A stretch of 64,000 bases of DNA from Bryobacteraceae bacterium (lineage in GTDB: Bacteria > Acidobacteriota > Terriglobia > Bryobacterales > Bryobacteraceae): the NCBI GenBank assembly GCA_026002855.1, contig BPGD01000001.1, positions 2,054,001 through 2,118,000 of the forward strand. Direction: 5' to 3'. Positions 34,841 through 43,983 of this stretch are shown here, in pieces. The position numbers and the translations under genes were made by a program. Each line of letters starts with the position of its first letter. The stretch's first letter is position 1. A model generated the notes under the pieces. It was not told where the DNA came from, did not search any database, and saw only the letters and a list, made by a program, of their open reading frames with translations.

Positions 34841-35710
34841 ATGTTTTCATCGATTCTCGTGGCCTCGGACGGGTCCGAAGCGAGCGACCGCATCGTGGAA
34901 TGCCTGCGGCCGCTGAGGGGCATTGGCGTCCGCCGTGCGACGCTGGTCCACGTTTTCCATGTCCGGGACGTCGGTGGACTGTACGAAACGCTGCGCAGCG
35001 AGATGCAGCCGCGGCTGGAGAGACAGGCCGGCGTGCTGCGTGAAGCGGGACTGGAAACCACCATCGAAACGCCACTGGGATTTCCGGCGGACGAGCTGCA
35101 ACGTATCGCCCGGGAGCGCGGCGCGGAGCTCATTGTGGCGGGCTCGCGCGGGGCCTCGCTGGCGCGGGAGCGCGTGCTCGGCTCCACCGCTGCCGACCTG
35201 CTCCACCAGCTCGAGTTTCCCCTGCTGCTGATCCGGATCGAGCTGACCAGTGAAGGGGGCGCCCGCTGCCGGGCCGTCTGCGAAGGGTTGTTCCGCCATA
35301 TCCTGTTCCCGACGGATTTTTCCGACAACGCATCGCACGCGTTCCTTCACCTGGAGCACATCGTGCGGGAGGCCAGGTCCCGTGTCACGCTTCTCCACGT
35401 GCAGGACCGCAGCAGGATTGAAAGACACCTGAAGCACCGTCTGGAAGAGTTCAATCAGATCGATGCGGAACGCCTGGCGGGCATGAAGCTGCGGCTGGAG
35501 CAATGTGGGGCGGAGAGTGTCGCGGTGGAAATTCCCTATGGGCTGCCCGTCGAGGAAATCCTCCAGCGCGCCCGCAGCGGCGATCATTCGCTGATCGTGA
35601 TGGGAGCGCAGGGACGCGGCTTCTTCTCCGAGATCTTTCTTGGCAGCGTGGCCAACCAGGTGGCGCGGCTGGCGCCGTTGCCCGTGCTTCTGGTGCCGGC
35701 ATTACGCTGA
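34841..35710 (+). CDS. Tandem universal stress protein
   Basis: 289 aa, two UspA domains. Domain 1 starts FSSILVASDGSEASDRIVEC and ends with the ATP-loop GSRGASLARERVLGSTAADL; domain 2 starts RHILFPTDFSDNASHAFLHL and ends with GAQGRGFFSEIFLGSVANQV. Both G-x2-G-x9-G-S loops are kept, so nucleotide binding is expected. ATG 34841 has a strong AAGGAGG site and follows the ACR3 stop by 13 nt, placing it in the arsenic operon. Confidence 0.93.
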   Translation: MFSSILVASDGSEASDRIVECLRPLRGIGVRRATLVHVFHVRDVGGLYETLRSEMQPRLERQAGVLREAGLETTIETPLGFPADELQRIARERGAELIVAGSRGASLARERVLGSTAADLLHQLEFPLLLIRIELTSEGGARCRAVCEGLFRHILFPTDFSDNASHAFLHLEHIVREARSRVTLLHVQDRSRIERHLKHRLEEFNQIDAERLAGMKLRLEQCGAESVAVEIPYGLPVEEILQRARSGDHSLIVMGAQGRGFFSEIFLGSVANQVARLAPLPVLLVPALR

Positions 35711-35931
35711 AAAGCGGAGGCGGCGATGCCAGTCGTGTTGCTCGGGGGAGAGTGAGAGAGGGATTTCCTTGGCGGCGATCCTCGGCGGGTCCTCCGGAAG
35801 AGACGAAAGCCGTGGCAGCAGCCTTGGCCCGCGTGGCGGCTGCTGCTGCCGCGGCTGAGCCTGCGCGCAGGAGAGAGCTTCTGCGGGAGCGCATTCCTCC
35901 CACGGAGCGTGATGGTGAAAATAAGGCCCTG

Positions 35932-36357
35932 ATGTGCAACTGCAAGGGTCTGTGCGATTCCTTCAAGAACACGGACTTCAACACCCTTCCCTTCCAGGTG
36001 GAGAGTGAGCTGGACGTGACCTTCGTGGCGCTGCATCCGCAGACCTGCGGGCAGGGCGGCAACGAGTTCCTGGCCGACATCATGAAGAGCGCCGACGGCG
36101 AGGCCGACATCGTCAGCGCCGCCTGTGCGCCGGCGGCCCAGGAAAAACTCTTCCGCCGCCTGATGCGCCAGACCGGGTCCCCGCCGAAGCGCTTCATCCC
36201 GGTGGACATCCGGATGACGGACAACGAAGGCGTGCTCCAGCGGATCCGCGAGAAGGTGGAGGAGCTGCTGAAGCGCGAGGCAGGCAGGGAACTCCAGCCG
36301 GAAGACCTGATGGGCGCCTGCGACTGCTCGCAACTGCCCGCCGAAAAGAAGCATTGA
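35932..36357 (+). CDS. HdrA N-terminal-like cysteine protein
   Basis: 141 aa. MCNCKGLCDSFKNTDF and QTCGQGGNEFLADIMKSA, then DIVSAACAPAAQEKLFRRLM and PPKRFIPVDIRMTDNEGVLQ, follow the order and spacing of the small N-terminal domain of heterodisulfide reductase subunit A (CxCG..., then VVAACSPR..H...FRR, then NIRE). Here it stands alone, without the FAD domain. The C-terminus has another CDC motif (MGACDCSQL). It may bind an Fe-S cluster or serve as an electron-transfer partner of the next gene's ferredoxin. The similarity is by eye and weak. Preceded by a 220-bp gap after the stress gene; the frame is open upstream, so a longer Ala-rich N-terminus is possible. Confidence 0.6.
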   Translation: MCNCKGLCDSFKNTDFNTLPFQVESELDVTFVALHPQTCGQGGNEFLADIMKSADGEADIVSAACAPAAQEKLFRRLMRQTGSPPKRFIPVDIRMTDNEGVLQRIREKVEELLKREAGRELQPEDLMGACDCSQLPAEKKH

Positions 36358-36366
36358 GGTGCAGCC

Positions 36367-36660
36367 ATGGCGCAGATCAAGGTTCCCCGCGAGAAGATTC
36401 CCTGGTGTCCGACAATCGACGCCGACCGCTGCATCCACGACCGCGAATGCATCGATTTCTGCAAGAACAACCTCGATGACTGGGACGACGCGCTTGCGGT
36501 TCCGGTGGTGGCGCGGCCTTACAACTGCGTTGTCGGCTGCGACGCCTGCGCGAAGATCTGCCCGTCGGAGGCGATTTCCTTTCCGCCGATGGACGAGTTC
36601 AAGGCGACCCTGCGGCGCCTGATCGCGGAAGCGCAGGCGATCGAGGCCGCCTGGCGGTGA
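36367..36660 (+). CDS. Ferredoxin, 2[4Fe-4S]-like with Asp in first cluster motif
   Basis: 97-aa electron carrier. Motif 1 is C22-x2-D25-x2-C28-x3-C32 (CIHDRECIDFC): the second cluster ligand is Asp, as in the archaeal Pyrococcus ferredoxin. Motif 2 is C54-x3-C58-x2-C61-x3-C65-P (NCVVGCDACAKICP), with one Cys displaced by a residue. C14 is an additional cysteine. Begins 9 nt after the HdrA-like gene stop. The two therefore probably work as a redox pair in the arsenic gene block; the partner enzyme is not in the window. Confidence 0.85.
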   Translation: MAQIKVPREKIPWCPTIDADRCIHDRECIDFCKNNLDDWDDALAVPVVARPYNCVVGCDACAKICPSEAISFPPMDEFKATLRRLIAEAQAIEAAWR

Positions 36661-36919
36661 GTGCCGCTGTCCGGTCCCCACGCATTACCCCTCAAGCGAA
36701 CAGCAGGGCTGCGGAACGCCTGTCTCGGTGACCGGCCGTGGGACGATGGCCGTGGCGCGTGGTGGTGGGACGGGGATCAGGCTTCATCGCGCTCGAGGCC
36801 CGGCACACAGTCACGCGGTTTCCTGAGCCCACGCCGAGCGGAAGTACGCCGCTATCGGACGCAAGCCGGCCGGGGGCCGTAACCACGCAAGGGGGAGGAA
36901 CAGACAGACGCGGGAGGAC

Positions 36920-36997
36920 TGGTCGGGGCGAGTGGATTTGAACCACCGACCTCCTGGTCCCGAACCAGGCGCTCTAACCAGGCTGAGCCACGCCCCG
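36920..36997 (-). tRNA. tRNA-Pro (CGG)
   Basis: Acceptor stem CGGGGCG with CGCCCCG (36991-36997 and 36924-36930), D-arm GCTC/GAGC, anticodon arm CCTGG-TTCGGGA-CCAGG giving anticodon CGG, T-loop TTCAAAT, discriminator A, and an encoded CCA end at 36920-36922. Confidence 0.95.
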
Positions 36998-37140
36998 AGC
37001 CACTCTCTATTGTAAGCAGCCCGGACACTACACGGCAAATCGGCGGCCCGCTGCCGGCCGCAGCATCAAGCCCGGATGGGCCTTCGCGGTGAATGCACCC
37101 GACCGCGCCGGGGGCCAGATGAGGCCGGCCCCTTCATCTG

Positions 37141-37557
37141 TCATGGTCCGAGGAAAATCTGCACCGCGCAGACCGCGCTGCCGCGCTGCGCAACGCCGAC
37201 GCCGCTCATCAAGAAATCCCCCTCGATCGAACGGCGGTGCCCCGTGCTCTTCAGCCAGCCCTCGAGCGCCTGCCGGGGCGTGAATCCACCGCCTTCCATC
37301 AGCAGGACGTTTTCGGCCACGCTTTTCGCTCCGGTCTCCCGCATGAGCCGTGCCGCGCGTTGCTGGAAGCCCGCATGCGGATCCGCGGCCGCGCTTCGCA
37401 ACAACGCGCCGCAGTGGCGCCGCGCTTCGCCGGCGGCGCGATCGTTCCAGTCCAGTGCGCGAAGACCCAGTTGGCGCCGGTGCGCGTTCACTTCGTCCAG
37501 AATGGCGTGCTCGGCGCCCGCCGCCAGAACCCCCGCCAGCAGAATCTCGACAATCAT
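37141..37557 (-). CDS. Secreted CAP-domain (SCP/PR-1-like) protein
   Basis: 138 aa with signal-like MIVEILLAGVLAAGAEH. The CAP (YkwD-type) fold shows as AILDEVNAHRRQLGLRALDW, ARRHCGALLRSAAADPHAGF, AENVLLMEGGGFTPRQALEG, WLKSTGHRRSIEGDFLMSGV. The paired His expected in the CAP cleft is only partly kept (HCG where H is followed by Cys; GHR). Role unknown, likely extracellular. Start ATG 37557 chosen over GTG 37563 because GGAG lies 7 nt upstream. Confidence 0.85.
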   Translation of the reverse strand: MIVEILLAGVLAAGAEHAILDEVNAHRRQLGLRALDWNDRAAGEARRHCGALLRSAAADPHAGFQQRAARLMRETGAKSVAENVLLMEGGGFTPRQALEGWLKSTGHRRSIEGDFLMSGVGVAQRGSAVCAVQIFLGP

Positions 37558-37825
37558 CCCCACTCTCCATCATGACGGCTCGTTGTGACCTCCCGCACAT
37601 GTACCGGGCGGGCCCGATATGATCATCGGCAGCAATGACGGTTCTGTTCACCCGATGCCCGCCGGCCCGGGCGCTCCCCGTTGTCCTTTCCTGGCGGATC
37701 CATCGCGCCAGGGTCCACGCCGAAGGCATCCCTGGGCCGCCAGTGGAAGGGACAGGCCCTGCCGGCGCCGCCCGCGCGGCCGCCAGACGGGAAGCGTCCG
37801 CGGCACTCAGGAGAACAATGCGCTC

Positions 37826-39934
37826 ATGAAACGTTTCTTCCTGATTCTGTTCTTTGCGGCCGAGGTCGCCGCGCAGTCCGGCCCGGCGGCCGGCATCGAC
37901 CGCCGTGCGCTGGTCACCCGCCACAACGTCGTCCTCCGCCACCCTGATGCCTGGGCGCCGCTCACCGTCGGCAACGGTGAGTTCGCCTTCACCGCCGACA
38001 TCACCGGCCTTCAGACCTTCCCAGAGTTCTACCGCGCCTCCATCCCACTGGCCACCCAGTCCCAGTGGGGCTGGCACAGCTTTCCCAATCCGGCAGGCTA
38101 CCGGCTGGAGGACACGTTCGAGCTCTTCGATACCTGGGGCCGCCAGGTCGCCTATCCCACCAATACGCGCACTGCGGCCGCTGAATGGCTCCGGCAGAAC
38201 CCGCACCGGCTCTCGCTTGCCCGGATCGGCCTGCACTTTCCGGGACGGGAGACGGTCCGCGTCGATGAGCTTCGGGACATCGAGCAGCGCCTCGACCTCT
38301 GGAGCGGGATTCTGGAGAGCCGCTTTACGGTCGGAGCGGAGCGATACCAGGTCCGCACAATGGTGCACCCGCGCCTGGATCTGCTGCTGGTGCGTGTGGC
38401 GCGTTCCGGCCGCACCCCCGGCGCGGCGGCGATCGTCATCGAATTTCCTTACGCCAGCGGCGCGCATACAGGAGACCCGGCGGAGTGGAACCGCCCGGGG
38501 CGCCACACCACCCAGGTAACGAGGCCCTCCGCCACGGAAGCGGAATTCCGGCGGACGCTCGATGCGGACCATTATTTTGCGCGCGCTGCATGGTCGCGCC
38601 CGGGCCGAATGCGCGAGGAACGAGTCCACCGATTTATGGTGGAATTTTTCGGACATTCTCTGGATTTTCGGATGGCATTTGCCGCGCAAAAGGACCCGGG
38701 CCGCCTGCCCGATCCCCCGGAAATCGAAGAAGAAGTCCGTGCGCACTGGCAGAATTTCTGGACTTCCGGCGGCGCCATCGATCTTTCCGGCAGCAGGGAT
38801 CCGCGCGCCCGGGAACTGGAGCGCCGGATCGTCCTTTCGCAGTATCTGACGGCCGTCCAGTGCGCGGGTTCGATGCCGCCGCAGGAAACCGGGCTTACAT
38901 TCAACAGCTGGTACGGGAAATTTCACCTGGAAATGCATTGGTGGCACGCGGCCCATTTCGTCCTGTGGGGCCGGCCGGAACTGCTTGAAAAAAGTCTCCC
39001 GTGGTACCGGACCATCGCCGTGCAGGCGCGCCGGACGGCGGCGCGGCAGGGCTACCGTGGCCTGCGCTGGCCCAAGATGACTGATCCGGCGGGCCGCGAA
39101 AGCCCGTCCGGCATCGGTCCGCTGCTCATCTGGCAGCAGCCGCACCTCATCCACATGCTCGAGCTGCTCTATCGCCTGCGGCGCGATCACGGGCTGCTGC
39201 GCGAGTGGTTCAGCCTGGTGTCGGAGACCGCCGACTTCATGGCGTCATTTGCCGTCCGGGATCCGGCAAGCGGCCGCTACGTGTTGGGTCCTCCGCTCAT
39301 TCCGGCCCAGGAACTGCATCCACCGCACACAACCCGGAATCCGACGTTCGAGCTCGAGTACTGGCGCTGGGGCCTGGAGACGGCGCAGCAGTGGCGGGAA
39401 CGGCTCGGGCTGGCGCGCCGCGCCGACTGGGAAGAGGTCCTCGCCCGCCTGGCGCCGCTCCCGGTGGTCGATGGCCTCTACGTCAACGCCGAATCTGACC
39501 CGGACACCTTCCGGGACCCGGCCAAGCGCCGCGACCACCCAAGTCTGCTCGGCGCGCTCGGGCTTCTGCCCGGCGGGATGGCCGACCGGGAGACCATGCG
39601 CCGCACGCTGCGCCGCATTGTCGAGACGTGGCAATGGGACCAGACCTGGGGCTGGGACTATCCGCTGGCGGCGATGACGGCCGCCCGCGTGGGCGAGCCG
39701 TCGCTGGCGGTAGATCTGCTGCTGATGGACACGCCCAAGAACCGCTACCTGTCGAACGGGCACAACTACCAGCGTCCGGGGCTCACCATTTACCTGCCCG
39801 GCAATGGCGGGCTGCTGGCCGCCGTGGCCATGATGGCCGCCGGCTGGGACGGCGCGCCGAACGACCCGGCCCCTGGCTTTCCCAAGGACGGCCGCTGGGT
39901 GGTTCGCTGGGAGGGGCTGCACCCGCTGCCCTGA
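37826..39934 (+). CDS. Secreted GH65-like (six-hairpin) glycoside hydrolase
   Basis: 702 aa with signal MKRFFLILFFAAEVAAQ. The N-terminal beta-sandwich (WAPLTVGNGEFAFTADITGL) precedes an (alpha/alpha)6-type catalytic domain with TFNSWYGKFHLEMHWWHAAH, GYRGLRWPKMTDPAGRESPS and HLIHMLELLYRLRRDHGLLR, patterns of GH65-clan proteins. A His-Leu-Glu-Met segment holds a plausible acidic residue. Substrate unknown; hydrolase rather than phosphorylase is a guess. Start chosen at the ATG that opens the signal peptide, with AGGAG 11 nt upstream. Followed by a DUF5107 protein on the same strand, so both likely serve carbohydrate use. Confidence 0.78.
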   Translation: MKRFFLILFFAAEVAAQSGPAAGIDRRALVTRHNVVLRHPDAWAPLTVGNGEFAFTADITGLQTFPEFYRASIPLATQSQWGWHSFPNPAGYRLEDTFELFDTWGRQVAYPTNTRTAAAEWLRQNPHRLSLARIGLHFPGRETVRVDELRDIEQRLDLWSGILESRFTVGAERYQVRTMVHPRLDLLLVRVARSGRTPGAAAIVIEFPYASGAHTGDPAEWNRPGRHTTQVTRPSATEAEFRRTLDADHYFARAAWSRPGRMREERVHRFMVEFFGHSLDFRMAFAAQKDPGRLPDPPEIEEEVRAHWQNFWTSGGAIDLSGSRDPRARELERRIVLSQYLTAVQCAGSMPPQETGLTFNSWYGKFHLEMHWWHAAHFVLWGRPELLEKSLPWYRTIAVQARRTAARQGYRGLRWPKMTDPAGRESPSGIGPLLIWQQPHLIHMLELLYRLRRDHGLLREWFSLVSETADFMASFAVRDPASGRYVLGPPLIPAQELHPPHTTRNPTFELEYWRWGLETAQQWRERLGLARRADWEEVLARLAPLPVVDGLYVNAESDPDTFRDPAKRRDHPSLLGALGLLPGGMADRETMRRTLRRIVETWQWDQTWGWDYPLAAMTAARVGEPSLAVDLLLMDTPKNRYLSNGHNYQRPGLTIYLPGNGGLLAAVAMMAAGWDGAPNDPAPGFPKDGRWVVRWEGLHPLP

Positions 39935-40190
39935 TTCTTCCACGGGACGTCCTCGCCTGGCGTGTCTGGAGTTCCTGCCGTGCCGGTTGAAATGGTTATG
40001 GGACACCCACCCGGGCCGGCGCTCCAACAGGAACACTTTGGGCTCACCCGCGCCCGGGGCCAATCTCCGGCCGTGGCCCCGCAAGACGAACCGGCAGCGG
40101 AGGCACCCCATTCAGCGGCGTATCGTGGGGAACCCCAAGAACGGTCACCGCGCCAGCCGCAGGGATATACTGCCATCGAGGTTTCCACCG

Positions 40191-43100
40191 ATGACGCTCC
40201 GCCTGCTGACTCTCACCGTTCTTCCGGGCCTGCTCTCCGCACAGGTCCGGCTGACGGAAGGCACGGTCACCATTCCCACCTATGTCGCCGGCCCGCCCGA
40301 GAAAAACCCGTTTTTCTATACGGGCCGCGTCTATCAGGGCGCGAAGGGCATGGTCTACCCGTACCCGATGCAGGATCATCTGACGGATGAAAAGCGCGAC
40401 GTCCAATACCGCCAGGTGTGCCTCGAAAATGAATATCTGAAAGTGTGCATTCTGCCGGAATTGGGCGGCCGGATTTTCGAGGCGGTGGACAAGACCAACG
40501 GCTACAACTTCTTCTACAAGCAGTCCGTCATCAAACCGGCCCTCATCGGCATGCTCGGAGCGTGGATTTCCGGCGGCGTGGAATGGAACATCCCGCATCA
40601 CCACCGCGCGACGTCTTTCATGCCGGTGCTTTACCGGACGCAGGAGCACAAGGATGGTTCAAGGTCAGTGAGCGTGGGCGAGCTGGAGCTGCGCGACCGA
40701 ATGCGCTGGGCGGTGACACTGACCCTTCGGCCCGGCTCCTCCGTTCTCGAGGCCCGGGTGGTGGCGCTCAATACGGCGCCGGTCCAGAATTCGCTTCTGT
40801 ATTTTGCCAACGTGGCCGTTCACACGAACGAAAATTACCAGGTGATTTGTCCGCCTTCCACGAAATTCGTCACCCAGCATGCCAAGCGTGAATTTGCCCG
40901 CTGGCCGGTGGCGGACACGGTGTACGGAGGGGTGGATTTCACCCGAGGCGTCGACGTCTCCTGGTGGAAGAACCACCCCAGTCCCATTTCCATGTTCGCC
41001 TGGAACGACACTGACGACTGGCTGGCGGGCTACGACCACGGCCGCCAGGCGGGCACGCTTCATGTGGCTGACCACCACGAAGTTCCTGGGAAGAAATTCT
41101 TCACCTGGGGCGCGGGCCCGTCCGGCAGGCTCTGGGACAGGATTCTCTCCGATACCGACGGCCCGTATCTGGAGCTCATGGTGGGCGCCTGGAGTGACAA
41201 CCAGCCGGACTATTCCTGGCTTCAGCCGTATGAAGTCAAAAGCATCACCCAATATTGGTATCCGTTTCACACGATCGGCGGGGTGAAGAACGCCACGCGC
41301 GAGGCGGCGGTCAATCTGGACATCCAGGAGGGAAAGGCGGTGGCCGGGTTTTTCGTCACGCGTCCCATGCAGGGGCTGGAGGCTTCGCTCGAACTGAATG
41401 GCAAGGCGCTCTGGCAGCGCCGCGCCGATCTCGACCCGGCGCATCCGCTCCTCGAGACGGTCTCGCTGCCGGCCGGCGCGCGGCCGCATGAGATTGCCGT
41501 CACGCTGCGCGACACCGGCGGCCGTGTGCTGGTGGCGTGGCGTCCGCCGGAGGAAACGACGCCGCGCAAAAAAGACCCGCTGCCCGCGCCGGTCGTGCCG
41601 CCGCGCCCGCCAAAGGACGTGCCCACGACGGAGGAGCTTTATCTGACCGGACTGCGGCTGGAGCAATTCCACAACCCCGCGCTGGAGCCCGACCCGTATT
41701 ACGAAGAGGCGCTGCGGCGGGACCCGGACGACGTGCGTAACAACACCGCGCTGGCGGTTCTGTATATCCGGCGCGGCCGCTTCGCCGACGCCGAGCGGCT
41801 GCTGCGGCGCGCCGTGGCGCGTCTCACCACGAACTATACGCGTCCCAAGGATGGCGACGCGCTGTACTATCTGGGCCTCGCGCTGCAACTCCAGGGCCGG
41901 CCCGACGAGGCGGAGAGCTGGTTTCAGCGAGCTGCCTGGAACCACGCCTGGAAGGCGGCCGCGCATTACCGCATCGCCCAGATCCGGGCCGCGCGGGGAG
42001 AGTTGCTGGAAGCCATTTCCTACTGCGACCGCGCGCTGGAGACCAACGTCCGGCACACGCCGGCGCTGTTTCTGAAGTCCGTGCTGCTCGAGCGCCAGGG
42101 CCGTGGGGGCGAGGCGGCCGCATTGCGCCAGCGCATCCGCGAGATCGATCCCATCGACCCCCGAGCTGCCCGCGACGGCGCCGAGCTGGCCCGCATCTTC
42201 CGCGAGCAGCCGGCCGAAGGCCTGGAGCTCGCGCTCGAATGCCTTCAGGCGGGCCTATATCTGGAGGCCAACTGGGCGCTCGACCGGATGCCGCAGTCCA
42301 ACGTCCTGGCCATTTTCCTCCGCGGCTGGCTGATGGAACGCATGGGCCAGGCTGCCACGGCCGCGGCCCATTACCGGCGCGCCACGTCGCTGCCGCACGA
42401 CTGGGTGTTTCCGTTCCAGATGGAAATGGCGGAGGTTTTCCGCGCCGCGATGCGGGCCAATCCGAAAGACCCGCTGCCCCCGTACTATCTGGGCCTGCTG
42501 CTGTATGACCGTCAGCCGGACGAAGCGGTCCGGCAGTGGCAGAAAACGGTCGAACTCGACCCGTCCTTTGCCATCGCCTGGCGCAACCTTGCCGTGGCGT
42601 ATTCGCGCCAGCCGGAGGGCGTGCCGGAAGCGACTTCGGCGCTGGAAAGAGCCATTTCCCTGAAAAATGACGATGCTTTGTATCTGTTCGAGCTGGACAG
42701 GCTGTATGAATTTACCCGCGTTCCCCTGGAAAAGAGGCTGGCATTGTTCGAAAAATACCGCGCCACGGCGGAAAAGCGCGACGACGCGATGAGCCGCCTG
42801 GTTTCTCTGCTCGTGCTGGTCGGCCGCGAGGAGGAGGCGATTGCGATCATGCAGAAGCGTCACTTCCACCTCTGGGAAGGCGGGGCGCGCTTCAATCTTC
42901 AGGACGCCTGGACCGATGCCCTGCTCGAGCGCGGCCACCGCCGCATGGCCGCCAGAGACTTCGCGGGCGCGCTGAAAGATTACCTGGCATCGGTCGAATA
43001 TCCGGAAAACCTGGAGGTGACGCGCGGCTACCGCGGTTCGCGTCTTCCCGAGGCGTATTACTACGCTGGCCTGGCCTGGGAGGCGATGGGGCAGCGCGAC

Positions 43101-43493
43101 GAAGCCGCTAAGGCGTGGCGCGAGTCCGCCGGCGCCCTGCCGGGCACGGACGAAGAGCCGCATCCGAGTGTCGAGTCGAGCGCCGTGCTGCTGTACTATC
43201 AGGCGCGGTCGCTTGAGAAGCTGGGCCAGCCGGCGCGTGCGCAGCAGCTCTATCGTGCGCTGCTGGAGGCGGCGCAGAAGGGGATCGAGGCGCGGCGGGA
43301 GAGCGCCTTTTTCGCGAAGTTCGGCGAGGGCCGTCCCCCGTGGGCGAGGGAGGCGGCCGCGCATCTGGCGGCGGGGCTGGCGCAGCTCGGGCTGGGCCGG
43401 CGCGACGCCGCACAGGCGGAACTGGCGCGGGCGCTTGAGCTGGATCCATATCTGCTGGAGGCGCGCAGGCAACTGGCGGCGCTGCGCCAGTGA
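40191..43493 (+). CDS. Secreted DUF5107-TPR protein
   Basis: 1100 aa with signal LTLTVLPGLLSAQVRL. Residues about 20-400 are DUF5107, an aldose-epimerase-like beta-sandwich (YLKVCILPELGGRIFEAVDK, GVEWNIPHHHRATSFMPVLY, SWWKNHPSPISMFAWNDTDD). Residues about 480-1100 are tetratricopeptide repeats (ALAVLYIRRGRFADAERLLR, ALYYLGLALQLQGRPDEAES, AIAWRNLAVAYSRQPEGV). This fusion occurs in polysaccharide-degrading bacteria; the binding or epimerase role is unproven. The open frame continues 68 codons upstream without signal or homology, so ATG 40191 is the start. Confidence 0.85.
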   Translation: MTLRLLTLTVLPGLLSAQVRLTEGTVTIPTYVAGPPEKNPFFYTGRVYQGAKGMVYPYPMQDHLTDEKRDVQYRQVCLENEYLKVCILPELGGRIFEAVDKTNGYNFFYKQSVIKPALIGMLGAWISGGVEWNIPHHHRATSFMPVLYRTQEHKDGSRSVSVGELELRDRMRWAVTLTLRPGSSVLEARVVALNTAPVQNSLLYFANVAVHTNENYQVICPPSTKFVTQHAKREFARWPVADTVYGGVDFTRGVDVSWWKNHPSPISMFAWNDTDDWLAGYDHGRQAGTLHVADHHEVPGKKFFTWGAGPSGRLWDRILSDTDGPYLELMVGAWSDNQPDYSWLQPYEVKSITQYWYPFHTIGGVKNATREAAVNLDIQEGKAVAGFFVTRPMQGLEASLELNGKALWQRRADLDPAHPLLETVSLPAGARPHEIAVTLRDTGGRVLVAWRPPEETTPRKKDPLPAPVVPPRPPKDVPTTEELYLTGLRLEQFHNPALEPDPYYEEALRRDPDDVRNNTALAVLYIRRGRFADAERLLRRAVARLTTNYTRPKDGDALYYLGLALQLQGRPDEAESWFQRAAWNHAWKAAAHYRIAQIRAARGELLEAISYCDRALETNVRHTPALFLKSVLLERQGRGGEAAALRQRIREIDPIDPRAARDGAELARIFREQPAEGLELALECLQAGLYLEANWALDRMPQSNVLAIFLRGWLMERMGQAATAAAHYRRATSLPHDWVFPFQMEMAEVFRAAMRANPKDPLPPYYLGLLLYDRQPDEAVRQWQKTVELDPSFAIAWRNLAVAYSRQPEGVPEATSALERAISLKNDDALYLFELDRLYEFTRVPLEKRLALFEKYRATAEKRDDAMSRLVSLLVLVGREEEAIAIMQKRHFHLWEGGARFNLQDAWTDALLERGHRRMAARDFAGALKDYLASVEYPENLEVTRGYRGSRLPEAYYYAGLAWEAMGQRDEAAKAWRESAGALPGTDEEPHPSVESSAVLLYYQARSLEKLGQPARAQQLYRALLEAAQKGIEARRESAFFAKFGEGRPPWAREAAAHLAAGLAQLGLGRRDAAQAELARALELDPYLLEARRQLAALRQ

Positions 43494-43655
43494 GCCAGGC
43501 CGGATTGTCGGTGCCGGAGGCCGCTGAGGCCTGGAAGACGCAGAGGCACGACGCGGAGCCCTGTATGATCCGGCACGTCGACTCGTTCCCCGCGGGCCCT
43601 GCCGCCGGTGCATGTGCCGGCGTTCCGCTTGGGGGCGGCCCGCCCGCCGAAAGGC

Positions 43656-43684
43656 CTTCCACTCCGGCGCGGTTTGTGTAAAAT
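43656..43684 (+). promoter_or_regulatory. Possible tRNA-Gly promoter
   Basis: TAAAAT (43679-43684) 25 bp before the tRNA, with a weak CTTCCA at 17-bp spacing. The AT-rich island in GC-rich surroundings supports it; the -35 is poor. Confidence 0.35.
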
Positions 43685-43709
43685 AATGGGTGACCACTGT
43701 TCCCGTCGA

Positions 43710-43784
<75 letters not shown>

Positions 43785-43983
43785 GTCTCTCCCGTCGGCC
43801 GAACATCCACCCCTGCGATTTCGCCTCTGAAGTGTGAGTTCAGGTGTCTTTGCCGTGTGTTGGCAGATGCCTGAAAGGCGACGTCCACTCGGCTCCATGG
43901 GAGCCGGCCGCGCAGGCCCGGGCCACGCCTGGGCGGAGTTCAGATATGGGGCAGGTCTGCCCGGGCGAGTGTCCGTGGAGCCG

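Noticed and set aside
37028-39190. 720-codon minus frame antisense to the GH65-like gene
   Set aside because: Same cause; the real minus gene in this area is the CAP protein at 37141-37557 in another frame.
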